DNA of 32,737 nucleotides from SXMI01 sp964391365 (GCA_964391365.1 CAYMKW010000024.1:1-32737); one strand, 5' to 3'. Shown: positions 1 through 8,158, counted from the first letter of the stretch. Notes: generated from the sequence alone by a model not told the origin. Program-made: numbers and translations.

Positions 1-56
1 CGGCCGAGGGCCAGAAGATCATCGAAAACTGCGACTTCGTGCCGCTGGCGAAGTAG
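1..56 (+). CDS. C-terminal end of a phosphate-binding-like protein (partial, 5' missing)
   Basis: Only the last 17 residues are present, ending at TAG 54-56. The tail (AEGQKIIENCDFVPLAK) resembles the closing 'EGQKIVxxxGFVPL' segment of PstS-like periplasmic phosphate-binding proteins. The next reading frame starts one base after the stop, so the two look like one operon: a binding protein followed by a membrane sensor. This piece probably does not belong with the genes to its right, because a thiolase without an N-terminus begins abruptly near 370. The identification rests on a very short tail and is tentative. Confidence 0.4.
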   Translation, partial: AEGQKIIENCDFVPLAK

Positions 57-57
57 C

Positions 58-366
58 ATGCGCGTCGGTCTGCGCACCAAGGTGGTGGTGGCCCTGGCCG
101 TCCTCATCCTGGCCCTGACCGGCTCGGCCCTGGGGCTGATGCGGCGCGGTCAGGCCGGCATGGCCGAGGCGGTGGCCGAGCGCGCCCAGATCGCCAACGC
201 CCGCACCGCCGGGGTGGCGGCGGCCGGCTTCACCACCGTCCGCCAGGAGCTGCTCGCCGGCAGCCGCGCCGGCCTGCAGGTCAAGGCGGAGACGCGGGCC
301 CAGCTCCTCGCCGAGCTGGCCAAGACGCCGATCCTGACCATGGCCACCGACACCCTCGACGAGTAC
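58..366 (+). CDS. N-terminal fragment of a membrane sensor (kinase or chemoreceptor), cut by a chimeric join
   Basis: ATG at 58 opens a short basic N-terminus followed by one hydrophobic helix (about residues 8-28: VVVALAVLILALTGSALGL), then an alanine-rich helical extracytoplasmic stretch. This is the usual beginning of a sensor histidine kinase or methyl-accepting chemotaxis protein. At about residue 100-107 the open frame switches without a stop into a thiolase sequence. No known protein joins these two families, so I read the frame continuity as chance. The exact junction cannot be placed better than roughly 360-380. The family is not certain because only the membrane anchor is present. 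Confidence 0.4.
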
Positions 367-369
367 TGC

Positions 370-697
370 GCCCTGGTCGGGCGCGATCCCGACGTGGTCG
401 TCGCCTGCGGGGTCGAGTCCATGAGCCGGGTGCCGATCGGCTCCAACTCCTCCAAGAAGCTGGGGCTGGGCGTCCCGATCCCCAAGAGCTATTTCGCCGA
501 GTACGAGATCACCTCGCAGTTCGAGGGGGCCGAGCGGATCGCCGAGCGGTGGGGTGTGACCCGGGACGACACCGATGCCTTCGCTCTCCGGAGCCAGCAG
601 CTCGCCGCTCAGGCCTGGGACCAGGATCGTTTCGCCGGCCAGGTGCTGCCGATCGATGCGCCCGTGCTCGGCGAGGACGGCGAGCCGACCGGAGATG
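370..697 (+). pseudogene. Acetyl-CoA acetyltransferase (thiolase), middle fragment, broken by assembly
   Basis: From about residue 'GRDPDVVVACGVESMSRVP' to 'LGEDGEPTGD' the frame matches the middle of a FadA/AtoB-type thiolase, including the VVVACGVESMSR segment. The first hundred or so residues, which carry the nucleophilic cysteine, are missing on the left. On the right the match stops near 690-700, where a foreign kinase fragment begins. The remainder of the same protein resumes at 859 and only a few codons seem to be lost between the two parts. This is best read as an intact chromosomal gene damaged by misassembly rather than a real pseudogene. Confidence 0.75.
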
Positions 698-846
698 TTC
701 AGCAGATCCGGCTCAAGGGCGGTCTGAATCCGGACACCGGGATGGTGGGAAGCCAGGTTTTCAAATTCCGGTGAGTTCAGATTGGCAACGATGATCTTGT
801 TCAGATTCAAAACCTGTCTTCCGGGGACTCCCCTTCTGGCCAGCGT
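698..846 (-). CDS. Histidine kinase fragment of foreign origin (contaminating insert)
   Basis: Read on the minus strand from the gap edge, the frame gives RQVLNLNKII, then SPEFENLASHHPGVRI, then LEPDLLNISG. This is the segment that precedes the HATPase N-box in PAS-type sensor kinases common in Desulfobacterota-like bacteria, normally continuing as 'GSPVHL..TVMNLVSNAAEAM'. Instead it runs into antisense of the thiolase. Base composition from about 740 to 846 is near 50% GC, clearly below the surrounding DNA. The join falls in a shared 'ccggagatgtt'-like stretch near 690-700, which would explain an assembler crossing over. The source lineage is inference. Confidence 0.55.
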
Positions 847-856
847 NNNNNNNNNN
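847..856. other. Assembly gap (10 N)
   Basis: A run of ten N separates the foreign kinase fragment from the C-terminal half of the thiolase. It is a scaffold join of unknown true size. Confidence 0.99.
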
Positions 857-1395
857 TCAGCCGCGACGAGGGCCTCCGCGAGACCACACCGGAGGGGCTC
901 GCCAAGCTCAAGCCGGTCGCCCGTGAGGACGGCGTCCACACGGCAGGGTCGTCGTCCCAGATCTCCGACGGCGCCGCCGCCGTGCTCATGATGTCGGCCG
1001 AGAAGGCGGCCGCCCTCGGGCTCACGCCGCGGGCCAAGGTGGTCGACACCTGCCTGGTCGGCGTCGACCCGGTGCTCATGCTCACCGGCCCCATCGACGC
1101 CACCGAGCGGCTCCTCGCCCGCACCGGCCGGAACATCGACAGCATCGACCTGTTCGAGATCAACGAGGCGTTCGCGTCGGTCGTCCTCGCCTGGGCCCGC
1201 GAGACGGGTGCCGACCTCGACCGGACCAACCCGAACGGTGGGGCCATCGCCCTCGGCCACCCACTCGGTGCCACCGGGGCGTTCCTGCTCACCAAGGCGC
1301 TGTACGAGCTGGAGCGGAGCGACACGTCGAGCGCCCTGATCAGCATGTGCTGCGGAGGCGGTCTGGGCACCGGCACCATCATCGAGCGTGTCTGA
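857..1395 (+). CDS. Acetyl-CoA acetyltransferase (thiolase), C-terminal part
   Basis: The frame opens directly after the gap (first full codon at 859, SRDEGLRETTPEGL) and ends at TGA 1393-1395. It contains the thiolase C-terminal landmarks: GSSSQISDGAAA, the NEAFA motif, GGAIALGHPLGATGA with the catalytic histidine, and CCGGGLGTG with the second catalytic cysteine. The enzyme interconverts two acetyl-CoA with acetoacetyl-CoA, or cleaves 3-ketoacyl-CoA in beta-oxidation; the sequence does not decide which. An internal ATG at 988 is not the start, because family similarity extends to the gap. The last codons overlap the GTG of the downstream nuclease gene by 8 nt. Confidence 0.9.
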
Positions 1396-1981
1396 CCTCG
1401 CCGGGCGGGCCCGTCGACCACGCTCGATCCCGACCCTCGGACACCGTTCACGTCGCCCAGCCGCCCGCGTCGCTGTCGCTGCAGTCGCACTGACGCTGGC
1501 CGCCGGCGCCGGATGCACCGACACCGCGAGCGACCCCTCGGACGCCAGCGGCCCGAACGCCACGGTCGTCCGGATCGTCGACGGCGACACCATCGTCGCC
1601 CGGGTCGACGGCACCGACGAGCGGGTCCGCATGATCGGGATCGACACCCCGGAGAGCGTCAAGCAGGACTCGCCCGTCGAGTGCTACGGACCCGAGGCGT
1701 CCCAGCACCTCAAGGAGCTGATCCCACCCGGGACCGCCGTCCGGCTCGAGCTCGACGTCGAACCACGGGACAAGTACGACCGGCTGCTCGCCTATGTGTT
1801 CCGGGGCGATGACGAGCTGTTCGTCAACCGGGCGATGGTCGCCGACGGTTACGCCGAGTCGTTCGTCTACAAGCCGAACGTCGCCTTCACCTCGACCCTC
1901 CAGGAGGCATCGCGAGCGGCGAAGTCAGCAGGCACCGGGCTCTGGACTGCCTGCGCAGCCGACCCGCCGTTCCGACGCTGA
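1388..1981 (+). CDS. Thermonuclease-family (SNase-like) lipoprotein or secreted nuclease
   Basis: A 197-residue protein starting at GTG 1388 inside the end of the thiolase gene. Residues 25-42 form a hydrophobic export signal ending at Cys43 (AAGAGC), a weak lipobox, so it is either a lipoprotein or cleaved. From residue 58 the staphylococcal nuclease fold is clear. DGDT (65-68) supplies the calcium ligands. Arg81, Asp86 and Glu89 in RMIGIDTPES match nuclease Arg35, Asp40 and Glu43. Arg132 in DKYDRLLAYVF matches Arg87. All catalytic positions are kept, so it should hydrolyse extracellular DNA or RNA. It ends convergently with the deacetylase gene, 24 bp away. Confidence 0.9.
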   Translation: MSDLAGRARRPRSIPTLGHRSRRPAARVAVAAVALTLAAGAGCTDTASDPSDASGPNATVVRIVDGDTIVARVDGTDERVRMIGIDTPESVKQDSPVECYGPEASQHLKELIPPGTAVRLELDVEPRDKYDRLLAYVFRGDDELFVNRAMVADGYAESFVYKPNVAFTSTLQEASRAAKSAGTGLWTACAADPPFRR

Positions 1982-2005
1982 CCTTGCGCTCGCCGGGCCG
2001 GTCGA

Positions 2006-2842
2006 TCAGCCCGCTCGCTGCAGGTCGCGCAGTGCCCGCCAAGTTCCGAACACCACCCCGGACGACTCCACCCGATCCCGGAACGCCGGATCGGCGCACA
2101 ACAGCGCATGGTCGTCGACCCGTTCGGACCACACCGCCGGCATCAGCGACCGGAGTTCCGCGTGGTCGGCGGCCGGGTGCAGGAAGATCTCGGTGACCCC
2201 CGGACGCAGGTCACCGAGCAGGCGTTCGAACGCCGGCCGGGTCGGCCCGGGGGGCGGGATCACCAGATGGTCGGGGAACACGACACCCTCCTCGGCGGCG
2301 AGCTGTCGGAACGGGAACCCCACCACCCGCTCGGTCCGCGCCCCGGACAATCGCAACGGCAGTCCGAACTCGACCGCCAGATCCAGGTAGACGTCGAAGA
2401 ACTCGGGCCGCAGTTGCAGCGTGCCCATGTGCGAGTCCAGGTGCGTGATGTCGAAACCCCAGTGCACCGCCCGCTCCACCTGGGCCCGCAACTCCCGCCG
2501 CACCTCGTCCAGATCGGCGTGGTCCCAGACGTCATCCACCGTGGCCGGGAACCCGCCGTCACCGCCGAGCAACGACGGCCCCACCGTGATCGGCCCCCAC
2601 CGATAGTTCTCCCACTCGGCGTTCAGGGTCAGGTGCACGCCGATGTCGTCGCCGCGGTCGCGGGTCCTCGCCTCGCGGGCCCATGGCGCCGGCACCATCA
2701 GCGACGCCGAGGTGGCCAGGCCGTCGTGCAGGGCGTCGTAGACCCCCTCGTTGGCCGCGTGGCACAGGCCGAGGTCGTCACAGTTGACGATCAGGACACG
2801 CGTGTCGGCGTCGAGGCCGAGACGTTCGACGAGCGATGCCAC
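2006..2842 (-). CDS. ChbG/YdjC-family carbohydrate deacetylase
   Basis: A 278-residue cytosolic protein of the YdjC/ChbG family, metal-dependent enzymes that remove acetyl groups from small N-acetylated sugars. The metal site is visible: NCDDLG (about 20-25) near the N-terminus, GVHLTL, HLDSHMG near the middle and a late HP (FLHPAADH). The start is GTG at 2842, only 9 bp after the stop of mca on the same strand, so the two are very likely co-transcribed. Pairing with a mycothiol-related PIG-L amidase suggests a role on a glucosamine-containing or GlcNAc-containing metabolite, but the substrate is not shown by the sequence. Confidence 0.88.
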   Translation of the reverse strand: MASLVERLGLDADTRVLIVNCDDLGLCHAANEGVYDALHDGLATSASLMVPAPWAREARTRDRGDDIGVHLTLNAEWENYRWGPITVGPSLLGGDGGFPATVDDVWDHADLDEVRRELRAQVERAVHWGFDITHLDSHMGTLQLRPEFFDVYLDLAVEFGLPLRLSGARTERVVGFPFRQLAAEEGVVFPDHLVIPPPGPTRPAFERLLGDLRPGVTEIFLHPAADHAELRSLMPAVWSERVDDHALLCADPAFRDRVESSGVVFGTWRALRDLQRAG

Positions 2843-2851
2843 GCGACGACG

Positions 2852-3721
2852 CTACCGCCCTGCGACACCGGCGAAGAGGTCGTCCTCGGGCAGGTCGGTC
2901 GGCACCCGGGACTCGGCCAGGATGTAGTCGTCCCACGGGTGCAACGCCACCACATCGTCCCCGGGCAGCCCGAACCAGAACGGCGAGGCCGGGTCCACCT
3001 GTGTGGCGTGCGCCTTGAGCGCCGCCTCCCGGACGCCGTAGAACGCCCCGACATCGACCTGGGTGGTGATGCGGTCGTCCTGACTGAACTGCTCGACCCG
3101 CTCCAGCCACTCCGCATCGAACGGCGACTCCAGTCCGAGTTCGCCGAACCGCTCGTGCAGGGCCAGCATGCGGCGCTTGGACCAGGTCGAGTAGTAGAGC
3201 TTGGACGGCTCCCACGGCACGCCGGCATCCGGGTACCAATCGGGGTCACCGGCCCGTGCGAACGCGGCCACCGACACGTCGTGGACCTTGAGGTGGTCCG
3301 GATGCGCGTAGTTGCGCTGGTCATCGCCGTAGGTCACCACCACCTGCGGCCGGTCCCGACGGATGATCCGGACCAGCGCCTCGGTCGCCTCGTCGAGTGG
3401 AGCGTTCCAGAAGTTGTCGTCGCGTTCGTTCACGGGCGTATCGGGCATGCCCGAATCGTGGTAGCCCAGCAGGTCGAGTCGGTCGTAGCCGATGATCGCC
3501 ACCGATGCGGCCAGTTCCTCGAGCCGCAGTTCGCCCAGGCGGGCCCGGTTCTCGGGTGTGTCGACGGCCTCGTTCAGGATCTCGCCCGCTTCACCGCCCG
3601 TGCAGCACACGAGCGTGGCCGGGATCCCCTCGGCCGCGTACTTCGCCACGGTTCCCGCGCCCTTGGACGCCTCGTCGTCGGGGTGCGCGTGCACGCACAG
3701 CAGTCGGAGCGGCTCGGTCAC
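2852..3721 (-). CDS. mca: Mycothiol S-conjugate amidase (Mca), PIG-L/LmbE family
   Basis: A 289-residue protein starting at GTG 3721. The zinc motif HAHPDDEASKG sits at residues 11-21 (ligands His13 and Asp16), and a third ligand lies in NYAHPDHLKVHD. The SKG following HPDDE, the TGGEAGEILN segment and a length close to the mycobacterial enzyme favour Mca over the related deacetylase MshB. Mca cleaves mycothiol S-conjugates of electrophiles to a mercapturic acid and GlcN-inositol, so this points to a mycothiol-using actinobacterium. The start lies 6 nt after a TACCCT -10 element, suggesting leaderless translation. It leads an operon with the ChbG-like deacetylase. Confidence 0.88.
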   Translation of the reverse strand: MTEPLRLLCVHAHPDDEASKGAGTVAKYAAEGIPATLVCCTGGEAGEILNEAVDTPENRARLGELRLEELAASVAIIGYDRLDLLGYHDSGMPDTPVNERDDNFWNAPLDEATEALVRIIRRDRPQVVVTYGDDQRNYAHPDHLKVHDVSVAAFARAGDPDWYPDAGVPWEPSKLYYSTWSKRRMLALHERFGELGLESPFDAEWLERVEQFSQDDRITTQVDVGAFYGVREAALKAHATQVDPASPFWFGLPGDDVVALHPWDDYILAESRVPTDLPEDDLFAGVAGR

Positions 3722-3727
3722 GGCCGC

Positions 3728-3733
3728 AGGGTA
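3728..3733 (-). promoter_or_regulatory. -10 element of mca
   Basis: TACCCT on the minus strand, 6 nt before the GTG start at 3721, matches the TANNNT-6/8-start pattern seen at several other genes here and predicts a leaderless mRNA. Confidence 0.45.
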
Positions 3734-3746
3734 GCGCCCCGCTACC
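3730..3746. promoter_or_regulatory. Inverted repeat overlapping the mca promoter
   Basis: GGTAGCG, a 3-nt spacer, then CGCTACC: a perfect 7-bp inverted repeat. It covers most of the mca -10 element and the stop codon of the upstream PhoU/TrkA-C gene (3742-3744). It could be an operator for mca or a short hairpin ending the upstream transcript. There is no U-tract, so an operator is at least as likely. Confidence 0.4.
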
Positions 3747-4992
3747 GGGCCGCCGGCGTCGACTCGAGCGGCACCAGTTGCACCTGTCCGGTCGGGTCGT
3801 CGTCGTCCTCGACCAACCGCCAGCCGCACAGCTCGCCCAGCCGGTCGCGGCCCTCGTGGGGTCCGATCGCGATGATCTCGTCACCGGCGGCCAGCACGAC
3901 GTAGCCGCGGGGCCGGTAGAGGTAGCGGTTGTCGCGGCGGATCGCCAGCACCTGGAAGCCGGGCTCGATGTCGAAGTGCAGTTCCGACAACCGGCGGCCG
4001 TCGGCCACCGACCCCGGAGCCACAGGAACCCTGGTCGCAACGACCTCGGCCTGACCGAGCGCCACCTTCACGATCGGGTGGACCTCGTAGTCGTCGGTGA
4101 TGAGCCACACCATGGCACTCGCCTGGTCACCGAGTTCCTCGGAGGCCGAGGCGAGTTGCAGCAGCCCCCGCAGCGGCGCCGGATCCACGTCCTGCTTGGC
4201 GGCCCGGAGCACCCACAGCTGCAGCTGGTCCTTCATCCCGTCGAGCCGTTCGGCCAGGTGGTTGACCTCGGCCGCCAGGCCCACGTCCTGCAGGGCGAGC
4301 GCCGAGTAGGCCAGCCCGACCGCCGCCTCGGAGATGTTCTTCATCTCGACGAGCACGTCGACGGCGCGGTCCAGGTCGGTGAGCGAATCGGGCGGCGAGA
4401 CCTCGGGCGGTTCCCAGGTCGGGGCGGCCGCCAACTCGTGGAGCCGCACGATCCCCGCCGGCGAGCCGCGCAGGAACAGGACGTCGCCGGGGACCAGCAC
4501 GATGTCGCCGTCGATCTCCTCGATCATCCACGAACGGTCCCGGCGGATCGCCACCACCCGCATGCCGCACTGGACGGGGATCTCCAGGTCCTTGAGCGGC
4601 CGGTAGGCCATGTGCGACCCCTCACGGATCCACACCCGGTGGGACACCTCCTCGGCGTTCGACAGATCGGCGATCAGCTCGTCGGGAATGCCGAGGCGGT
4701 GGGTGACGAGCCGGGAGATGTCCACTGCGGCGTTGGCGATCCCCTCGATGGCCGAGATGACCTGCAGCACCGAGGCCATACCCTCGGCCTCGGCCGGTCG
4801 GCGCACGGCGAGGATGCACACCGCCCGCATCTCCTGCACCAGGTCGTTCATCCGCTCCTCGAGTTGGCCGAGTTCGTCGGCCATCCCGGGATCGTTGAAG
4901 TAGACGGCGGCGTAGGCCAGGTCGACCATGATCTCCGAGGCATCCTTGGCTTCGGCGAGCATGGCCCGGAGACTTCGAGGGCGTTCGTCCAT
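3742..4992 (-). CDS. Duplicated PhoU / TrkA-C domain protein (COG3273-like)
   Basis: A 416-residue soluble protein built from two copies of the same module. Residues about 1-110 and 225-320 are helical PhoU-like domains; about 112-205 and 325-405 are TrkA-C (RCK-C) ligand-binding domains. The duplication is visible in paired segments such as GMRVVAIRRDRSW / GFQVLAIRRDNRY and LVPGDVLFLRGSP / LAAGDEIIAIGPH. TrkA-C domains usually bind small ligands and regulate K+ or other ion transport. No channel or transporter gene is adjacent, so the partner is unknown. The start is ATG 4992, just after a TATCCT -10. It reads toward mca, with 20 bp between its stop and the mca start. Confidence 0.8.
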   Translation of the reverse strand: MDERPRSLRAMLAEAKDASEIMVDLAYAAVYFNDPGMADELGQLEERMNDLVQEMRAVCILAVRRPAEAEGMASVLQVISAIEGIANAAVDISRLVTHRLGIPDELIADLSNAEEVSHRVWIREGSHMAYRPLKDLEIPVQCGMRVVAIRRDRSWMIEEIDGDIVLVPGDVLFLRGSPAGIVRLHELAAAPTWEPPEVSPPDSLTDLDRAVDVLVEMKNISEAAVGLAYSALALQDVGLAAEVNHLAERLDGMKDQLQLWVLRAAKQDVDPAPLRGLLQLASASEELGDQASAMVWLITDDYEVHPIVKVALGQAEVVATRVPVAPGSVADGRRLSELHFDIEPGFQVLAIRRDNRYLYRPRGYVVLAAGDEIIAIGPHEGRDRLGELCGWRLVEDDDDPTGQVQLVPLESTPAAR

Positions 4993-5003
4993 AGGGTGTC
5001 CTC

Positions 5004-5009
5004 AGGATA
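5004..5009 (-). promoter_or_regulatory. -10 element of the PhoU/TrkA-C gene
   Basis: TATCCT on the minus strand, 11 nt upstream of ATG 4992. Transcription from it would give a leader of only a few bases. Confidence 0.4.
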
Positions 5010-5067
5010 GGCGGCGACGCCGGGCGGACGGCGGCTCGGCGCGACCCGGGTGTGGACCGGGCACCAC

Positions 5068-5073
5068 TAGATT
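5068..5073 (+). promoter_or_regulatory. -10 element of the Bax inhibitor-1 gene
   Basis: TAGATT (TANNNT) lies 65 nt upstream of ATG 5139, implying a leader of about 60 nt. No convincing -35 is visible. Confidence 0.35.
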
Positions 5074-5138
5074 GGGGTCGTTCACGACGGGGCGTCGACC
5101 CGATGGGTCGGCGGCCGGTCACCACACCAGAGGTGCAC

Positions 5139-6017
5139 ATGTCCCGCAATCCGATCCTCAACGACCAGGCGTTCCACGTCGGGAGCGGCTCCCCCGCCGA
5201 CGAGTGGAACAACGCCCGGGCCGCCGGCGCCGGCTCGACGACCGCAGCCGCTGCGGACGCCGCCATGACCTCACAGCGCGGTGCCCACCTGCAGCAGCGC
5301 TCCGCCGACGGCAAGGTCATGACGATGGGCGGTGTCGCCGCGGCGACGGGCGTCCTCTTCGGCGTCCTGTTGGTGACGGCGTTCTTCGGATGGCAGTCGG
5401 TGACCGTGACCCAGGCCGGCATCGACACCGCCGGGGACCCGGTTTTCAGCGCAACCCCGAACCAGCCGATCCTGTTGTTCGCATCCGTGTTCGTGGGACT
5501 GGGTCTGGCGATCCTCACGGCGTTCAAGCCGCAACTGGCCCGGATCACCGCCCCGCTGTACGCCGCCGCCGAGGGCTACTTCCTGGGGGCCATCTCGGCA
5601 TTCTTCGGAGCCCGGTTCCAGGGCATCGTCGCCCAGGCCGTGCTGGCGACGTTCGGCGTGTTCCTGGTCATGCTCGTCCTCTACGGCCTGCGGATCCTCC
5701 GGGCCACGCCGAAGTTCGTCAAGGGCGTCATCGCCGCCACGTTCGGGATCGCGTTCATGTACCTCGGCGTGTTCATCCTGAACCTGTTCGGGGTGGCCGA
5801 GGGCTTCTGGAGCGGCGGTGGAATCGGCATCGTCATCAGCCTGGTGGTGGTCTGCGTCGCAGCACTGAACCTGATCCTCGACTTCGACTTCATCGAGCAG
5901 GGATCCAAGGCCGGACTCCCCCGCTACATGGACTGGTACGGCGCGTTCGGACTGCTCGTCACGCTCATCTGGCTGTACCTGGAGATGCTCCGACTCCTCG
6001 CCCGCCTGCGGCAGTGA
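5139..6017 (+). CDS. Bax inhibitor-1 / YccA-family integral membrane protein
   Basis: A 292-residue protein with about seven hydrophobic helices from residue 65 onward, after a soluble N-terminal tail of about 60 residues. The opening MSRNPILNDQAF is typical of actinobacterial members, and the loop LYAAAEGYFLGAISAFF is a family hallmark. Relatives act as membrane channels or modulators of proteases, but the bacterial role is poorly defined. ATG 5139 was chosen over an in-frame upstream start at 5052 because family similarity begins at MSRNP and the extra residues are low-complexity. The gene is divergent from the PhoU/TrkA-C gene and convergent with the fusion receptor gene, 19 bp away. Confidence 0.88.
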   Translation: MSRNPILNDQAFHVGSGSPADEWNNARAAGAGSTTAAAADAAMTSQRGAHLQQRSADGKVMTMGGVAAATGVLFGVLLVTAFFGWQSVTVTQAGIDTAGDPVFSATPNQPILLFASVFVGLGLAILTAFKPQLARITAPLYAAAEGYFLGAISAFFGARFQGIVAQAVLATFGVFLVMLVLYGLRILRATPKFVKGVIAATFGIAFMYLGVFILNLFGVAEGFWSGGGIGIVISLVVVCVAALNLILDFDFIEQGSKAGLPRYMDWYGAFGLLVTLIWLYLEMLRLLARLRQ

Positions 6018-6036
6018 CCCGCCCTCATTTCGGGAG

Positions 6037-8151
6037 TCAGCCGGTGCCGACCACCGAGGCGAGCGTCTTCGTCTGCGAGAACTCGGGAGGCGGGGGTTCG
6101 ACCCGGGCGACCGGCCAGGCGGGCGCCCGGTAGAGCGCGATCCGCGCCGCCTGGGCGCACTCACCGTTCGGCCGGCACGTGAGCTGGCCCGATACTCCCG
6201 GATAGCCGTCCACGTCGAGCATCGCCGCCCGCAACGCCTCCCGGTCCACCCGGAGCGCGCCGCCCGGCAGGCGGAACGCCGCCCGGCGCAGGGCACTGAG
6301 GAGCACGTTGGTCGCGTCGAACGCGTAGGTGTGGTACACGCCCACCGGCGGTCCACCGAGTTGCCGTTCGAGTCCGGGGCGCAGTGCCTGGGAGTAGAAG
6401 GCGCCCTCGGCGAAACCGCTGACGTCCGGACCCGATGCGAGTATCCCGTCGGCGGATGCGCCGAGCACATCGAGCAGATCGGTGCTCTGGCAGGCCTCCG
6501 CCACGATGATCGTCGTGAAGGCCAGGGACGGACGGGCCCGGAGCTCACGGGCGAGTTCGGTGCACCGTGGATCGAAGGTCGGCAGGAACACCGCCGACGG
6601 TACGACCTCGGCCAGTCGGTCCGCCACGACCGACGGCTCGAGCGAGCCCTCGAGCGACGGGACGTCGCTGCCCGAGGTGGTTCGGAGCCGGACGACCGGA
6701 CTGCGCTTGGACCTGCGGACCTCCCGATCGAAGACGTCCGCGAGCGCCTCCGAGTACGGATTGCCATCGGAGACGACAGCGACCGGCCGACTCCCCGCCG
6801 TCCGACCGACGAAGTCGGCGACGACCGAGCCCTGGATGATGTCGTTGAAGATCGTCCGGAAGTAGAACCGCTCGTGCTGCTCGTCCGTCGTGAGTCCGGG
6901 GGCGGTGTTGGCCGGTGACACCAGCAGGATCGACCGCTCCGACAGTTCGCGGTCAGCAGCGTCGAGCGCTGCGGCGGAACAGGTCGTTCCGACAACGCCC
7001 AGTAGGTCCGGCTCGGACGCCGCCGCCGCAGCGGCACGCCGACCCGCCTCGGGGGTGCACCCCTCATCCGCGACCGACAGCACCACATCGTGACCCAGCA
7101 GTTGGCCGGGGATCCCGTCGAATCGACCGTCGAGGTAGTCGACTGCGAGCTCCGATCCGAGGAGCGCATCCTCACCCGCCGAGCTGTCGCCGCTGAGCCA
7201 CGCCAGGACGCCGATGCGCACCGGTTCTCCGATCCCGATCTCGATGCACGTCGGGGGCTCCGATCCACCGGCCGCTTCGACGGCCGCAACCGCCTCGCCG
7301 GCGGACGGGCAGTCCTCGGACGACCGGCTCGGCGGCTCCGGCGAGTCGCCCGGCAGCCACGGGATGTACCTCCCGTCACGCAGCTCACCCGCCAGGCTCG
7401 CGATGGGCGCCTTCGACGCCTGGAACGCGCCACGGAACGGTCCGGCAATGGCCAGGATCGCGGCGAGGTCGAGTGCGACGACAACGACGATCCCCCAGGC
7501 CACGAGGGTGTACCGGGGCCCGGCACGCAACGTCACGACCAGGGCGTTGATGACCAGCGCCACGCCGGCGAGGGCACTCAGCGCCACCAGCGCGACCGGG
7601 AGCTCCTGTGATGCGATGGCCACGCGTTCCCGGCGGATGGAGGTCAACGAGCTCACAGCGTCCTGCATGCCGTCCGTCGAGGCGGTCGGGGCGTACGACG
7701 ACGTGGCGATGTCGAAGACCGCCGACTTGAGGTCCTTCAGGGCGGTGAACGCTCGGGAGTTCTCGGGTTCGTTGCTGGCCAGAGCGCGCCACTCGTCGCG
7801 TTCGACGGCTTCGAGATAGGTGACGAGCAGGTCCTGGACCCGCTCCACGTCGGCCGCGGGCAGGCCCTCGCTGCTGTAGGCGAGCCGACTCGCTGCCGCC
7901 GACTCGCTGGAGATGAGCGTGTTGGTCTGGCGGAGCGACGTGTACTCGGCGTTGATCAGGAACGCCGTGAGGATTGCGAACAGGCTGCCGAGCGCCGTCA
8001 TGTACGCCGCCGCAACGAGGCCCGCCCGCTCACCGGCTCCGTCCTTGCTCCGCAGGTGCATCCACCGGTTGGCGGCGGCGGCGAACGCGACCCACGCAAC
8101 CAGCGAGATCGCCAGCAACGCCAACCCGGGCAGTGAGATCAACCACGTCAC
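6037..8151 (-). CDS. DUF4239-like membrane domain fused to a periplasmic ligand-binding (Peripla_BP_6) domain
   Basis: A 704-residue protein. Residues 1-27, 43-68, 184-207 and 214-238 are four hydrophobic helices. The segment between the pairs (SLRQTNTLISSESAAASRLA, then YLEAVERDEW) resembles DUF4239, a bestrophin-like family. After a proline-rich linker (about 255-308), residues 310-660 form a type I periplasmic-binding fold like the Leu/Ile/Val family: VRIGVLAWLSGDSSAGED, ELAVDYLDG, LLGVVGTTCSAAALDAAD, LVSPANTAPGL, YFRTIFND, VAVVSDGNPYSEAL. No ABC permease or ATPase is nearby, so a membrane-tethered sensor or ligand-gated channel is more plausible than transport. That role is inference. GTG 8151 follows a TACCAT -10 by 8 nt and is head-to-head with a PstS-like gene. 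Confidence 0.75.
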   Translation of the reverse strand: MTWLISLPGLALLAISLVAWVAFAAAANRWMHLRSKDGAGERAGLVAAAYMTALGSLFAILTAFLINAEYTSLRQTNTLISSESAAASRLAYSSEGLPAADVERVQDLLVTYLEAVERDEWRALASNEPENSRAFTALKDLKSAVFDIATSSYAPTASTDGMQDAVSSLTSIRRERVAIASQELPVALVALSALAGVALVINALVVTLRAGPRYTLVAWGIVVVVALDLAAILAIAGPFRGAFQASKAPIASLAGELRDGRYIPWLPGDSPEPPSRSSEDCPSAGEAVAAVEAAGGSEPPTCIEIGIGEPVRIGVLAWLSGDSSAGEDALLGSELAVDYLDGRFDGIPGQLLGHDVVLSVADEGCTPEAGRRAAAAAASEPDLLGVVGTTCSAAALDAADRELSERSILLVSPANTAPGLTTDEQHERFYFRTIFNDIIQGSVVADFVGRTAGSRPVAVVSDGNPYSEALADVFDREVRRSKRSPVVRLRTTSGSDVPSLEGSLEPSVVADRLAEVVPSAVFLPTFDPRCTELARELRARPSLAFTTIIVAEACQSTDLLDVLGASADGILASGPDVSGFAEGAFYSQALRPGLERQLGGPPVGVYHTYAFDATNVLLSALRRAAFRLPGGALRVDREALRAAMLDVDGYPGVSGQLTCRPNGECAQAARIALYRAPAWPVARVEPPPPEFSQTKTLASVVGTG

Positions 8152-8158
8152 GCTGTGT

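Noticed and set aside
58..774. A genuine sensor-thiolase fusion protein
   Set aside because: The thiolase lacks its N-terminus and is broken again by lower-GC foreign sequence and an N gap, so misassembly explains the frame better.
2108..3904. Long plus-strand open frame across the deacetylase and mca
   Set aside because: It is antisense to two recognised enzymes and has the Arg/His/Gln-rich composition typical of shadow frames in high-GC DNA.
5271..7526. 751-codon minus-strand frame across the Bax inhibitor and the fusion receptor
   Set aside because: It is a shadow of both genes in other frames, extremely Arg/Ser-rich, with no domain.
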